DNA of 64,000 nucleotides, from the NCBI GenBank assembly GCA_963934295.1, contig CAWVXY010000001.1, forward strand, positions 124,001-188,000, written 5' to 3'. Source of the stretch: Seribacter sp963934295. GTDB lineage: Bacteria > Verrucomicrobiota > Verrucomicrobiia > Opitutales > Seribacteraceae. Made by a program: the position numbers and the translations under genes. This document shows, in pieces, positions 44,218-53,914 of this stretch. The notes under the pieces are model-generated. The model had not been told where the DNA came from, made no database searches, and saw only the letters and a program-made list of their open reading frames with translations. Within the stretch, counting starts at the first letter, position 1. Each line of letters opens with the position of its first letter.

Positions 44218-45015
44218 ATGCCCTTTCTGAAGCATATAATAATACTATTTCTGCTAACTTCCTTTTTGCAGGCACACACATTTACTAGCTCAGATGGCGT
44301 TCGTAAAATCGAGGCTTCTATCACTTCCTACGATGAAAAATCTGAAATAGTTAGCATTGTTCGAAACGACGGGAAAAGTTTTAACAGTAAACTTTCCTTC
44401 TTCAGTGCCAAAGACCAAGCTTACATTTTGAAATGGTTAGAGGGAACCAAAGAAAACTATCTCTATGTTGGGAAAGAATACCCCGGTCATCTTCAAATGT
44501 ACCTTAAAATTTTAAATAGTGGGGGGATTGGCTACGGACAAACTATCCTATATCGGCCAGGCATGGCTCCCGTAATTATTGGAAACGGTGCCACTCCCTT
44601 TCTCGCCTGGGTGGACGGATACAATAAATTGGATCAGGCATATGGTCGATTTAATGCAACAAGTATAAACTTTGATTTAATAGAAAAAAACTGGCGTGCG
44701 AGCATATCCTTTCAAACCGGTCGCACATTAATGCAATCACCTGGAGTAACGATAGTTCCATCAGGAAATTTGTATGGTTTACCCAGCGTGAGTGGCCCCA
44801 TTCTTTATCAACAACCGCAAAGGATTGTAATCATGGGTAAAAACCCTGACCCCAATTCCGTACTTGTCTTACCTCGTGGACCAGCTCCTGTTTTTATTAA
44901 TCCTTACACAGGTGGCATGAATATGAATGGAATTGGGATAAATGGTGGAGCATATTCTGGGGTCACAAGAACATACTCTCGCGGAAGCGGAATATCAGTA
45001 CGAATTAATCGATAA
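44218..45015 (+). CDS. secreted protein with SHD1 (SLA1 homology)-like domain
   Basis: The 265-aa protein has a signal peptide (about residues 1-20). A short domain (about 21-75) of the type T-F-T-S-x-D-G-x-x-K-I-E-A then resembles the SHD1-like domains common in Verrucomicrobia and Planctomycetes. These usually contain D-x-x-Y-I near their end (here DQAYILKW). The rest is rich in Gly, Asn and Pro with no recognised fold. I use the ATG at 44218; a TTG lies just before it. The function is unknown; the context is a sulfatase-rich region. Confidence 0.65.
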   Translation: MPFLKHIIILFLLTSFLQAHTFTSSDGVRKIEASITSYDEKSEIVSIVRNDGKSFNSKLSFFSAKDQAYILKWLEGTKENYLYVGKEYPGHLQMYLKILNSGGIGYGQTILYRPGMAPVIIGNGATPFLAWVDGYNKLDQAYGRFNATSINFDLIEKNWRASISFQTGRTLMQSPGVTIVPSGNLYGLPSVSGPILYQQPQRIVIMGKNPDPNSVLVLPRGPAPVFINPYTGGMNMNGIGINGGAYSGVTRTYSRGSGISVRINR

Positions 45016-45625
45016 TAAGCTCTGGTTCAAAATACATTTCTTCAGCATTATTGTTTTTGATAGTTGAAAGAAATTTCAAGTTGTTATTGAAAGGTTCTGT
45101 TGACCCCTTTCATTTATATTTTTTTCCAACTCCAAGGTAATATTTTTGCGAAAAACAATGTATTCCTTGTTTGCCTATACGATTTATGGCCTGTCTCGAA
45201 CTCGTTTAGGGAAAAGAATTCTCAGTTTAGAAATTTAAAAGCTGTAAACAAACCTATAACCCATTTCATCGATATGATGATGAAATTTCAGTATTTGAAC
45301 CTTCTGGCTATACACGCCGTACTGATCAATACGGAACTCGTGAAAATGTTATATTACTTAAACTCCCCAAAGTTAAAAGAAGCCATTGGATGCTGAGTTG
45401 TTTTGAAAAATGAAAATAAAAAGATGGGTGCTGCTAAAATATCGCATCATTCGGCCATACCAGAAGGAAAGAATTCGGACGAAGGCACAATTTATGAAAT
45501 GCCAAATTCCGTGGATCTGTTGATTTCATAAAGCTCAATCGATGCAAAACCTTACACGGATTCAAAACATACAACAAAACGACCAATTTTAAATCACTAA
45601 ATAATTATGGTAACCCACCTTTAAT
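45016..45625. other. 610-base region without an intact gene
   Basis: There is no convincing complete gene here. The stretch 45158-45531 contains protein-like fragments in shifting frames (see the pseudogene entry). The last 90 bases before the dehydrogenase gene presumably hold its promoter, which I could not identify with confidence. Confidence 0.4.
45158..45531 (+). pseudogene. possible decayed gene (frameshifted fragments)
   Basis: Three short open stretches follow each other in different frames. The first is 26 codons from an ATG at 45158, with YGLSRTRLGKRILSLEI. The second is a 60-codon stretch 45231-45413 without a start, which reads like real protein (for example SVFEPSGYTRRTDQYGTRE). 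The third is a 35-codon ORF at 45424-45531. The composition of the middle fragment is unlike random AT-rich DNA. I recognise no family, so a remnant of a small inactivated gene is only a suggestion. Confidence 0.25.
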
Positions 45626-48600
45626 ATGAAAACTTGCTTACAATACTTTTACTTTTTGTTAACCAGTTTCTTTTCGTGTCTTTTTATTTACGGCGATGAT
45701 GCTGACTTTAGAAAATATGCCATGTTTGCATCGAACGCAGAAAGACCCAAAATTGTATCATCTATAATTACAAAACTTCCTCTCAAACTAGAAAAAAATG
45801 CTCGAATCGCCCTAGTTGGAAATACACTTTTCGATCGCATGCGAGATTATGGTCACTTCGAAGCACTGCTCCATCAAGGTTATCCTAATCATGAAATAGT
45901 TGTACGGAATCTAGCATGGTCAGCTGATGAAGTAGATTTACAGCCAAGGCCTGATAATTTTGCCGATACAGAACAACATCTAACAGCAATGAAAGCGGAT
46001 GTTATTATTGCCGCATTCGGGTTTAACGAATCATTTGCTGGGCCCAAAGAAATTCCATATTTCGAAGATAGGTTGGAAAAATACTTAACTAGTTTAACTT
46101 CGAAAGCCTACAATGGAAAAAATGCACCATCAGTAATTTTGATATCTCCAATTGCGAATGAAAATATTAATTTAGTTCCCGCAGCAGATCTTAATAATAA
46201 ATCACTCCAAATTTATACAAACTCTATTAAAAAAATTGCACACTCTAAAGGAGTTGGTTTTATCGATGTTTTCACAGATACAGAATCGATAATGAAGAAG
46301 GTCGGAATAGACCATACAATTAATGGTTCTCACTTAAATGAAAAAGGATATGAATTATTTGGTGAAATTCTTTTTGAAAAGCTATTTAAAAAAGCTAAGC
46401 CATCAATTAATGAAGATATCCGCTTCGCTGTGATCGAGAAAAATAGACAACACTTTTATCGATACCGTCCACTTAACACATTTTACTATACCGGTGGAAG
46501 GAAAGGCAGTTATGGCTACCTTGATTTTCTTCCTGCTATGAGAAATTTTGATCTTATGACCGAAAACAGGGATCGTCAAATCCACAAACTTGCACAAGGC
46601 AAGAAGCCTTCAGCTATAATTGACGATTCAAATGTTCCGCCTCTTCCAATTACTAAATCAAGTAGAGGGGCAAATAAATGGATGTCTCCCAAGGATGAGA
46701 AAGCAGCATTTAAGATTGATCCTAAATTTGAGGTTACTCTTTTTGCGAGTGAAGAACAATTTCCAGATATTGCTTGCCCCATTCAAATGCGCTGGGATGG
46801 ACAGGGAAGAATGTGGGTATCCTGCTCCACCACATACCCCCATGTTTATCCCGGGCAAGCTCCCAATGATAAGATAGTCATCCTTGAAGATTTGGATAAA
46901 GATGGGAAAGCCGATAAATGTTCGGTTTGGGCAGAAGGTTTAAATGTTCCCCTTTCATTCGAATTTGGGAATGGGGGAATATATGTCTCGGAAGAACCGC
47001 ACATGACTTTTCTTAAAGATACCAATGGAGATGGCAAAGCGGACCACCGAGAAATACCCCTCACTGGATTTGGATGTGAGGATTCCCACCATGCACTTCA
47101 TGACTTTGTATGGACCCCGGACGGAGATCTCATTTTCAGAGAATCAATTTTTCATCATACACAGGTCGAGACTCCATACGGTCCAGTCAGGCAACAAAAC
47201 AGTGGCTGGTTCGCTTGGGAACCCAAGCTCCATAGACTTACTGCATTTGGATCTCACCCAAGTACGAATCCATGGGGCGTAACATTTGATGACTGGGGCC
47301 AACATGTAGCAAGTTATCCGATTTTTGCATCCGCGCATCATGCACTCGACCCACCTTACCCACAGCAACATCCAAGACCTAGTGGATTGCAGGCCTATTC
47401 AGGAGTGTGCGGACAAGAATTTATCGACTTTCCGAACTGGCCCGATGAATTCCAAGGAATGATGGTCAAAGTTCGCTACAAATCAACTAATCGCGTGGAG
47501 TTATTGAAATGGAAAGAGTACGATTATGGATACGAAGAGGAATATGTTTCAGACATCATATTTTCCTCCAATCTTAGCTTTATTCCAGTTGACCTTAGGT
47601 ACGGCCCTGGGGGTGGAATGTATGTGTGTGACTGGTATAACCCGGTAAAAGGCCATGCACAGTATTCTCTTCGCGATGAAAGAAGAGACCGAAAATCAGG
47701 CCGTATATGGCGCATTATGCCTAAAGGCGCCAAACAGATAATTCCGCCTAAAATCACGGGAGCAAACCTTCCTCAACTTCTTAATCTGCTCAAGCGTCCT
47801 GAATACCGTTATCGATACTGGGCAAAAAGAGAAATACGAGAGATGGAACCAACAAAGGTAAAAAGAGCACTTGATCACTGGCTTAAAAATCTTGATACCA
47901 ATGATCCGCGTCATAGGCATCACCAAGTCGAGGCAATGTGGGCTTACCGAAATGTTGAACAATCCAACCTTCAACTTCTCGAGGAATTGCTTCAATGTGA
48001 AAATCATAATGCTCGGGCCGCTGCAACTCGTCAGCTCAGATACTGGCACTCATTATCTGATAATGGAGATGATTTACTCACAAGAGCAGCTAGGGATAAT
48101 AACGGTCTTGTAAGGTTAGAAGCAGCAATTGCGTGTAGTTATATAGGTACAAAGAATGCATTTGAAGCACTTAAAGTTGTTAGCACTCAACCCAATGAAA
48201 AGCACCTAAGTTATGCAATTAAAACCTCCTTCGGATCTTCCCCTATGAAGAAATTTTGGGATCCAAAAGATTTAGAGAAAACTCAACCCCTACTTTTTGA
48301 ATTTTTAAACAAGCAAAAAATTGCTAATCAAATTGCTGAAAAATCAAAAGCGGACAATAAATTTGATCGCCAAAAAAACCTGCTAAAAATTAAAGTTTCG
48401 TGCATGAAGGAAAGAATGCTTTATTCTGTTGAAATTATGGAAAAGTCAAACCTCGGGGAATATAAAAAAACCGCAGGCGGAAATATCATTGTAAAGAGAA
48501 ACCAACCTTTACTCATCGAATTCAATAATCCGGATGCAACTCCCCATAACTTTGTACTTGTTCAACCAAACGCACTCGAAGAAGTTGGCCTTGCTGCGAA

Positions 48601-48805
48601 CAACATGGCTAAAGATCCAATTGCCGCCAAAAATGGACAGTTTATTCCCGAGTCGAAAAAAATAATTGCTCATACTAAAATGCTCAAACAGGGGGAAACT
48701 GAATTCTTACGTTTTAAAGCTCCAAAAAAGCCTGGAATTTATCCATACCTTTGTAGTTTTCCTGGACATTGGACAATCATGAAAGGAAATCTAATCGTTA
48801 AATAA
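45626..48805 (+). CDS. SGNH-like / PVC-type dehydrogenase / azurin-like fusion protein
   Basis: The 1059-aa exported protein has a signal peptide (1-22) and a SGNH/GDSL-like domain (about 40-270). The usual GDS serine is replaced (Gly65-Asn66-Thr67), although a GFN motif and His236 in HLNEKGY remain. A beta-propeller of the PVC membrane-bound dehydrogenase type follows (about 350-700; MRWDGQGRMWVS, GNGGIYVS). A HEAT-like helical part is at about 710-890. The C terminus is a cupredoxin with His974, Cys1043, His1048 and Met1052, exactly azurin spacing. Most relatives end in a cytochrome c, so copper replaces heme here. The fused copper site suggests periplasmic electron transfer from an oxidised sugar-like substrate. 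It heads a likely operon with two sulfatases. Confidence 0.85.
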   Translation: MKTCLQYFYFLLTSFFSCLFIYGDDADFRKYAMFASNAERPKIVSSIITKLPLKLEKNARIALVGNTLFDRMRDYGHFEALLHQGYPNHEIVVRNLAWSADEVDLQPRPDNFADTEQHLTAMKADVIIAAFGFNESFAGPKEIPYFEDRLEKYLTSLTSKAYNGKNAPSVILISPIANENINLVPAADLNNKSLQIYTNSIKKIAHSKGVGFIDVFTDTESIMKKVGIDHTINGSHLNEKGYELFGEILFEKLFKKAKPSINEDIRFAVIEKNRQHFYRYRPLNTFYYTGGRKGSYGYLDFLPAMRNFDLMTENRDRQIHKLAQGKKPSAIIDDSNVPPLPITKSSRGANKWMSPKDEKAAFKIDPKFEVTLFASEEQFPDIACPIQMRWDGQGRMWVSCSTTYPHVYPGQAPNDKIVILEDLDKDGKADKCSVWAEGLNVPLSFEFGNGGIYVSEEPHMTFLKDTNGDGKADHREIPLTGFGCEDSHHALHDFVWTPDGDLIFRESIFHHTQVETPYGPVRQQNSGWFAWEPKLHRLTAFGSHPSTNPWGVTFDDWGQHVASYPIFASAHHALDPPYPQQHPRPSGLQAYSGVCGQEFIDFPNWPDEFQGMMVKVRYKSTNRVELLKWKEYDYGYEEEYVSDIIFSSNLSFIPVDLRYGPGGGMYVCDWYNPVKGHAQYSLRDERRDRKSGRIWRIMPKGAKQIIPPKITGANLPQLLNLLKRPEYRYRYWAKREIREMEPTKVKRALDHWLKNLDTNDPRHRHHQVEAMWAYRNVEQSNLQLLEELLQCENHNARAAATRQLRYWHSLSDNGDDLLTRAARDNNGLVRLEAAIACSYIGTKNAFEALKVVSTQPNEKHLSYAIKTSFGSSPMKKFWDPKDLEKTQPLLFEFLNKQKIANQIAEKSKADNKFDRQKNLLKIKVSCMKERMLYSVEIMEKSNLGEYKKTAGGNIIVKRNQPLLIEFNNPDATPHNFVLVQPNALEEVGLAANNMAKDPIAAKNGQFIPESKKIIAHTKMLKQGETEFLRFKAPKKPGIYPYLCSFPGHWTIMKGNLIVK

Positions 48806-48829
48806 AATTATTTTTAACACTATTAAATC

Positions 48830-50239
48830 ATGAAATATTTTATTTTCACCATTATTATAAGTCTTCCTTTGATTAGAGGGTTGTGTGGTAGAACTAACTT
48901 TGTCTTGGTCATGACCGATGATCAGGGGTGGGGGCAGACTGGCTATTACAACCACCCTGTGCTTAAAACTCCAAATTTAGATAAAATGGCATCAAACGGT
49001 TTACGTTTCGATCAATTCTATGCCGGCGGTCCGGTTTGTTCTCCGACCCGTGCTACCGTTTTGACTGGCAGAACCCATGACAGAACTGGTGTTTTCGATC
49101 ATGGATATGCTTTAAGAAAACAGGAAAAAACACTTCCGCAAGCCCTACAAAAAGTCGGTTATTCGACAGGACATTTTGGTAAATGGCATCTTTGCGGCCT
49201 ACGTGGCCCTGGAGTTCCGATATTAAAATCCGATACACATGGACCCCGTGCATTTGGTTTTAACAAATGGCTCTCAGTAACCAATTTCTTTGACCTTGAT
49301 CCAATTATGAGCCGACAGGGAAAATTAGAGGAATTTAAGGGAGATTCCTCTGAAATCATCGTCGAGGAAGCCCTTTCATTTATGAAACAGGAAACAAAAA
49401 AGGGGAAACCCTTTTTCTGTGTAATTTGGTATGGTACTCCTCATAGTCCATGGATGGCACTTGAAGAGGACATGGAGGAATTTAACAATTTAAATAAGAA
49501 TTCTCAGGCCCACTATGCAGAACTCAGAGCAATGGACAGAAGCATAGGAACTCTCCGCGAAGGAATTAAAAAAATGAACATCGATCAAAATACTCTAATT
49601 TGGTTTACAAGTGATAATGGAGGCCTCCCGAAAATGAGTCCCACGACCACCGGTGGGCTAAGAGACTATAAAGGCAGTTTATATGAGGGAGGTATAAGGG
49701 TACCAGCAATAATAGAATGGCCAAAAGTAATTAAAACAGGACGAATTTGTAAATATCCAGCTGGAGCAGTGGACATCTTTCCGACCATTGCAGAAATTGT
49801 TGGGCTGCCAGATTCATCGATGCTTAAACCACTGGATGGCCTAAGTCTTATTTCGCTCTTTAACTCAAACATAACGGAAAGAGAAAAACCTCTCATTTTT
49901 AGTTCTAGAGGACGGATGGCAATAATTGATAATCAATGGAAAATGATTTCACTACCGGAAGATACAGGCAGAAAAATTGAACTTTATAATCTCTCCACAG
50001 ATCCAGCTGAATCTAGGAACCAGTTCCGACCCAAACATCCACAAGTAATCAGGTTGAGAGATGCCATTGTCAAAGCACGCATATCCATTGAAAAAAGTAT
50101 CCTTGGAAAAGATTACCCGGAAGAAAATGTTCACCCGCAACCACCAAGAATCTTTTGGACAGAACTAAAAGAATATCAAAAGTTTTTCCCCCAATGGAAA
50201 AATCGACCAGAGTACAAATCAAGACTCAAGAAGTTTTAA
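48830..50239 (+). CDS. secreted sulfatase
   Basis: The 469-aa enzyme has a signal peptide (about 1-20) and the metal motif MTDDQGWG. The signature is CSPTRATVLTGR, with the formylglycine cysteine at residue 70. FGKWHLCG, SDNGG and a C-terminal LYNLSTDPAE segment complete the fold. It starts 24 bases after the dehydrogenase fusion, so it is in the same operon. It should remove sulfate groups from glycans; the exact specificity is unknown. Confidence 0.93.
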   Translation: MKYFIFTIIISLPLIRGLCGRTNFVLVMTDDQGWGQTGYYNHPVLKTPNLDKMASNGLRFDQFYAGGPVCSPTRATVLTGRTHDRTGVFDHGYALRKQEKTLPQALQKVGYSTGHFGKWHLCGLRGPGVPILKSDTHGPRAFGFNKWLSVTNFFDLDPIMSRQGKLEEFKGDSSEIIVEEALSFMKQETKKGKPFFCVIWYGTPHSPWMALEEDMEEFNNLNKNSQAHYAELRAMDRSIGTLREGIKKMNIDQNTLIWFTSDNGGLPKMSPTTTGGLRDYKGSLYEGGIRVPAIIEWPKVIKTGRICKYPAGAVDIFPTIAEIVGLPDSSMLKPLDGLSLISLFNSNITEREKPLIFSSRGRMAIIDNQWKMISLPEDTGRKIELYNLSTDPAESRNQFRPKHPQVIRLRDAIVKARISIEKSILGKDYPEENVHPQPPRIFWTELKEYQKFFPQWKNRPEYKSRLKKF

Positions 50240-50257
50240 TTAAATTTAAATAAATAT

Positions 50258-51811
50258 ATGAAATCCTTTACATCATTCATTCTTCTTCTTGTGACCTTTG
50301 TTTCTATTTACGGTAAAAGGCCGAATATTGTTCTCATCATGGCGGATGATTTAGGCTTTTCTGACCTGGGCTGTTATGGTTCTGAAATCAGCACCCCCAA
50401 TCTAGATCAACTGGCCAAAAATGGTCTACGTTTTTCTCAATTTTACAATACCGCAAAATGTCATTCCTCTCGGGTTTCATTACTTACCGGGCTATACTGT
50501 GATCAAGCTGGCAGTTCAAAACTCAATCGTGGAGTTACTATTGCTGAAGTATTAAAACCCACCGGTTACTCGACCTGGATGTCTGGAAAATGGCATCTTG
50601 ATAAGCAACCCACCGATTTTGGCTTTCAAAAATATTGGGGTCACCTTTCTGGAGCCTGCAACTTCTTTACCGGCGATAATTCATTTCGATTAAATGGGAA
50701 AGAATGGACTGTTCCCGAAAGCATTAAGGGTAAACCTTTCTATACTACCCATGCAATCACAGACTTTGCATTGGACTTTGTAAAAGAGGGTAAGATTGAT
50801 CAAGAATCTGATCCATTTTTTCTTTATGTTGCATATAATGCCCCTCATTACCCACTCCATGCTCCCAAGCATGCTGTACTCAAATACAATGGAAAATATG
50901 ACAACGGGTGGGACAATTTACGAAAAACAAGATATAATAAACAAGTAGCCACCGGTTTAATTCCAAAAAAATTCAAACTTTCCCCAAGAGCTCCCCATAA
51001 TCCATCATGGGAATCAATTAAAGAGTCTGAAAAGGAATGGGAAGCGGATCGAATGGAGGTATTTGCCGCAATGATCGATCTTGTGGATCAAAATATCGGT
51101 CGCCTAATAAAAGATCTTAAAAAACGAGAAGTTTTTAATAATACCCTTTTCCTTTTCTGTGCTGACAACGGTGGATGCCCATTCGAAAGAACGCGGGGTA
51201 GGAATCTCAAACCATGGGATCCAAAATCTTATTGGACTTATGATGCTTCGTGGGCTCAGGCAAGTAACACACCATTCAGGTTGTATAAACAAAACCAACA
51301 CGAAGGCGGAATTTCCTCTCCGTTAATCGCACATTGGCCAAATGGTTTAAAAACTAAGCCAGGAAGCATTACCAGACAACCTGCCCACCTAATTGATTTT
51401 ATGGCAACCTTCCTAGAACTTGGAAATGCCAAATATCCAAGACAAGCTGGAAATCGTGTTATTGAGCCTCTGGAAGGCAAGTCTCTCGTACCCATTTTTA
51501 AAAATGCAGAAAGAAAAGGTCATGAAGCCCTTTATTTTCATTTTGGAACAGACAGAGCCCTAAGACAGGGTAAATGGAAACTTGTTTCAGCCAAAAAAGG
51601 AAAATGGGAACTCTATGATATGAGTAAAGACAGGACTGAACTTATTGATTTAGCTGAAAAATTTCCAACAAAAGTTGAAACTATGAAAGAAATTTGGTTT
51701 GATATTGCAAAGAATAAAGAGAGGTTGAATCAAAATGGTCTTTCTCCTGTAAAAGGTGTAATAAAGGAACTATCATTCCGAAAAGACACATCAAATCAGC
51801 TAAATAATTAA
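50258..51811 (+). CDS. secreted sulfatase with atypical signature
   Basis: The 517-aa enzyme has a signal peptide (1-19) and the metal motif MADDLGFSDLGCYG. The active-site signature reads C68-H-S-S-R72, so the usual proline of C-x-P-x-R is serine. GKWHLDKQP, CADNGG and the late LYDMSKDRTELIDLA segment are normal. The cysteine and arginine remain, so maturation to formylglycine is still possible, but recognition may differ. It lies 18 bases after the previous sulfatase gene. Its stop overlaps the end of the convergent PhoX-like gene by four bases. Confidence 0.9.
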   Translation: MKSFTSFILLLVTFVSIYGKRPNIVLIMADDLGFSDLGCYGSEISTPNLDQLAKNGLRFSQFYNTAKCHSSRVSLLTGLYCDQAGSSKLNRGVTIAEVLKPTGYSTWMSGKWHLDKQPTDFGFQKYWGHLSGACNFFTGDNSFRLNGKEWTVPESIKGKPFYTTHAITDFALDFVKEGKIDQESDPFFLYVAYNAPHYPLHAPKHAVLKYNGKYDNGWDNLRKTRYNKQVATGLIPKKFKLSPRAPHNPSWESIKESEKEWEADRMEVFAAMIDLVDQNIGRLIKDLKKREVFNNTLFLFCADNGGCPFERTRGRNLKPWDPKSYWTYDASWAQASNTPFRLYKQNQHEGGISSPLIAHWPNGLKTKPGSITRQPAHLIDFMATFLELGNAKYPRQAGNRVIEPLEGKSLVPIFKNAERKGHEALYFHFGTDRALRQGKWKLVSAKKGKWELYDMSKDRTELIDLAEKFPTKVETMKEIWFDIAKNKERLNQNGLSPVKGVIKELSFRKDTSNQLNN

Positions 51812-53145
51812 ACGGCCTTCTCTCCCCAAGGTCCAGTAATTGCCAAAGTTAATCCATCATGTTGAATATTAACGAACAATGTTAAACCATCTGGGGAAAA
51901 TACAGGACCAGCAAATTCACTACTACTTTTTGAATTTTTAGCTAACTTAAAAATTTTTCCTTGAGGTGTAATAATATCTATAAATTGTTCTCCTTTTCCA
52001 TCTTCACAAATAAAAAGATCTCCCCATGGGGAAACTGTAATATTGTCACAATTATCGACTAAATCTGGGTTATTTGGCTCTGCAAAAAGTTCAATTTTTT
52101 CACCAGTTAATTTCCATATTTGGCCTCGTTTTTTTATACCCCCATTTGTGCAAGCAAAATAAATAGAGCCCTTTGAATACCACATTCCTTCTCCCCGGGC
52201 AAAACAAGCTGCTCCATTTTTAAATCCACGATAACGAAGATCATCTTTGGGAGACTCGACATCCTCCATTTCAATCCACTCAATTTCTTCCGATTGGCCA
52301 ACATCAAATTCAACCTTACTCCAGTTTCGTGAATCCAAACTCTTTCTACCATTAATCTTAAGAGCATAAAGTTTTCCCCCTTCTGCCAATTCTCCCTGCA
52401 CATTTGGCTTAAAACGATAAATCAGACCATCATGCCTATCCTCAGTCAAAAAAACATCTCCCGATTCAGGATCAACTGCAACAGCTTCGTGATTAAACCT
52501 ACCCATTGCTTTGAGTGGAATGGGTTTTGCAAGATTTGGTTTATCAGTTACCGGAACTTCAAAGCACCATCCATGACTTTTTTTACACGGCCCAACCGTA
52601 CCCATGACGACTTCTTCACAAGTAATCCATGAATTCCAGGGCGTTGGACCCCCTGAACAATTTCTTAAGGTTCCAACTAAGCTTAAAAATTGGCGAACAA
52701 CTTTTTGTTCCTTTGTATTATATAATAGGGTAGTAGTACCTCCCAAGCAGGGCAAAATCTTCCCCCTATCGTAAATCATCTCTTCCGGGATGTATTTTAT
52801 TTTTTTATTACCCTTGCCAAAGGGACCACTTGAACCAAAGGCTAAAGGATTTATTTCATGGTTACGAATAATAAGGACCTCATCAGAATTGTGTTCAAAA
52901 GTAGCCATCCCATCGGGTTTCGAAGGTAGAAAAAAACCGTCTGTCATTAAATCTCCTGATCTGCCAATCACTTTATAATTAAAACCGCTGGGCAAATCCA
53001 AGATATCATTTGGGTCTCTTATTAGAGGTCCGTAACCGAATGACGAACTGGATAATTTTTCACCGTGAGCCAAATTCTGCAATCCACTAAATCCCAATGC
53101 ATACCCTGCAGTTAATTGTATAAATTGCCTTCTTGTATTTTTCAT
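51808..53145 (-). CDS. PhoX/DUF839-family protein, Tat-exported
   Basis: The 445-aa protein has a twin-arginine type signal (NTRRQFIQL at residues 3-11, then a hydrophobic stretch). It is built as a beta-propeller of the PhoX/DUF839 family. Typical elements are IIRNHEINP, a CSGGPTPWNSWITCEE segment, FNHEAVAVDPESGDVFLTED and CDNITVSPWGDLFICED. PhoX enzymes are Ca/Fe-dependent alkaline phosphatases that release phosphate from organic esters, but many DUF839 relatives are untested. It converges on the third sulfatase gene, overlapping by four bases. Confidence 0.88.
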   Translation of the reverse strand: MKNTRRQFIQLTAGYALGFSGLQNLAHGEKLSSSSFGYGPLIRDPNDILDLPSGFNYKVIGRSGDLMTDGFFLPSKPDGMATFEHNSDEVLIIRNHEINPLAFGSSGPFGKGNKKIKYIPEEMIYDRGKILPCLGGTTTLLYNTKEQKVVRQFLSLVGTLRNCSGGPTPWNSWITCEEVVMGTVGPCKKSHGWCFEVPVTDKPNLAKPIPLKAMGRFNHEAVAVDPESGDVFLTEDRHDGLIYRFKPNVQGELAEGGKLYALKINGRKSLDSRNWSKVEFDVGQSEEIEWIEMEDVESPKDDLRYRGFKNGAACFARGEGMWYSKGSIYFACTNGGIKKRGQIWKLTGEKIELFAEPNNPDLVDNCDNITVSPWGDLFICEDGKGEQFIDIITPQGKIFKLAKNSKSSSEFAGPVFSPDGLTLFVNIQHDGLTLAITGPWGEKAV

Positions 53146-53330
53146 TTTTTCTTATTCTTTGAATTTAAAGCAGCTTTGGCAAACTCCAATGATATGGAAA
53201 TAAAATTAGATTTAATAGTCACCCTAGTCATATTAATAATATCGCAACCAATTACTAATCATATATGTCTTTCAGAATTTAGATTTTATATAATAAGATA
53301 ATTAATTAATGATTAATTTATTATTTTACC

Positions 53331-53687
53331 CTAAATATTATCACGCATAATTTTCAAAATAAAATCTCTTTCTTTTTTCGGAATATACTTAGATTTGTTT
53401 TCAAATTCATTTAGCCTTTCCAGTGTAAATACAGCATTAAAATTATCCAAACTCCGTTTTACGTTTCGACCAAACCTCGGGTTCTCTTCAATCATACTGC
53501 CATATCGAGCTCTCGAATTCACATTATAAATAAAAGACTTTTCTCTCAACAGAAGATCAAAAATCACTTCAAATCCAAAAACTCTATTATCTTCATTAAA
53601 CCATAAAGTGAGCGACATTGAATCATCCAAATACCTAACCCTATCATGTTGGTCAATTAACGCATGGTTGGTAAGCTTTTTTAACAT
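53331..53687 (-). CDS. hypothetical protein
   Basis: This 118-aa protein has no signal peptide or membrane segment. The ATG at 53687 follows an AAGGGC-type ribosome-binding site. The sequence is charged and mixed alpha/beta in appearance, with a lysine-rich C terminus. I do not recognise any family. It stands alone, with about 185 and 227 non-coding bases on either side. Confidence 0.55.
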   Translation of the reverse strand: MLKKLTNHALIDQHDRVRYLDDSMSLTLWFNEDNRVFGFEVIFDLLLREKSFIYNVNSRARYGSMIEENPRFGRNVKRSLDNFNAVFTLERLNEFENKSKYIPKKERDFILKIMRDNI

Positions 53688-53914
53688 AGACTTGCCCTTA
53701 AGTATTGAATCTTTTCAAGTGTTTCTGTTTTCTATAAATATTGAAAAAAAAACAGGATAAAATTTCAACAATCAAATGTGTAAATGATTATTGTAAGTTC
53801 ACTCAAACATGCACATGGAACAATTGCTGTATGCAAAAAGGTCTAGAATTGAGCATTTCCGCTAAGAAAATCTTGAATGCAAAGAAAAAGCCAATGAAAC
53901 CACAAAAGTAGCAC

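Noticed and set aside
53194..53301. 35-codon ORF on the plus strand with a hydrophobic middle (starts MEIKLDLIVTLVIL)
   Set aside because: It has no ribosome-binding site, lies in very AT-rich spacer where hydrophobic codons arise by chance, and has no recognisable family.
53831..53911. 26-codon Lys-rich ORF (starts MQKGLELSISAKKIL) in the spacer before the floA-operon end
   Set aside because: It is short and has no ribosome-binding site. Unlike the MAKGQ protein at 41822, it resembles no known pattern.
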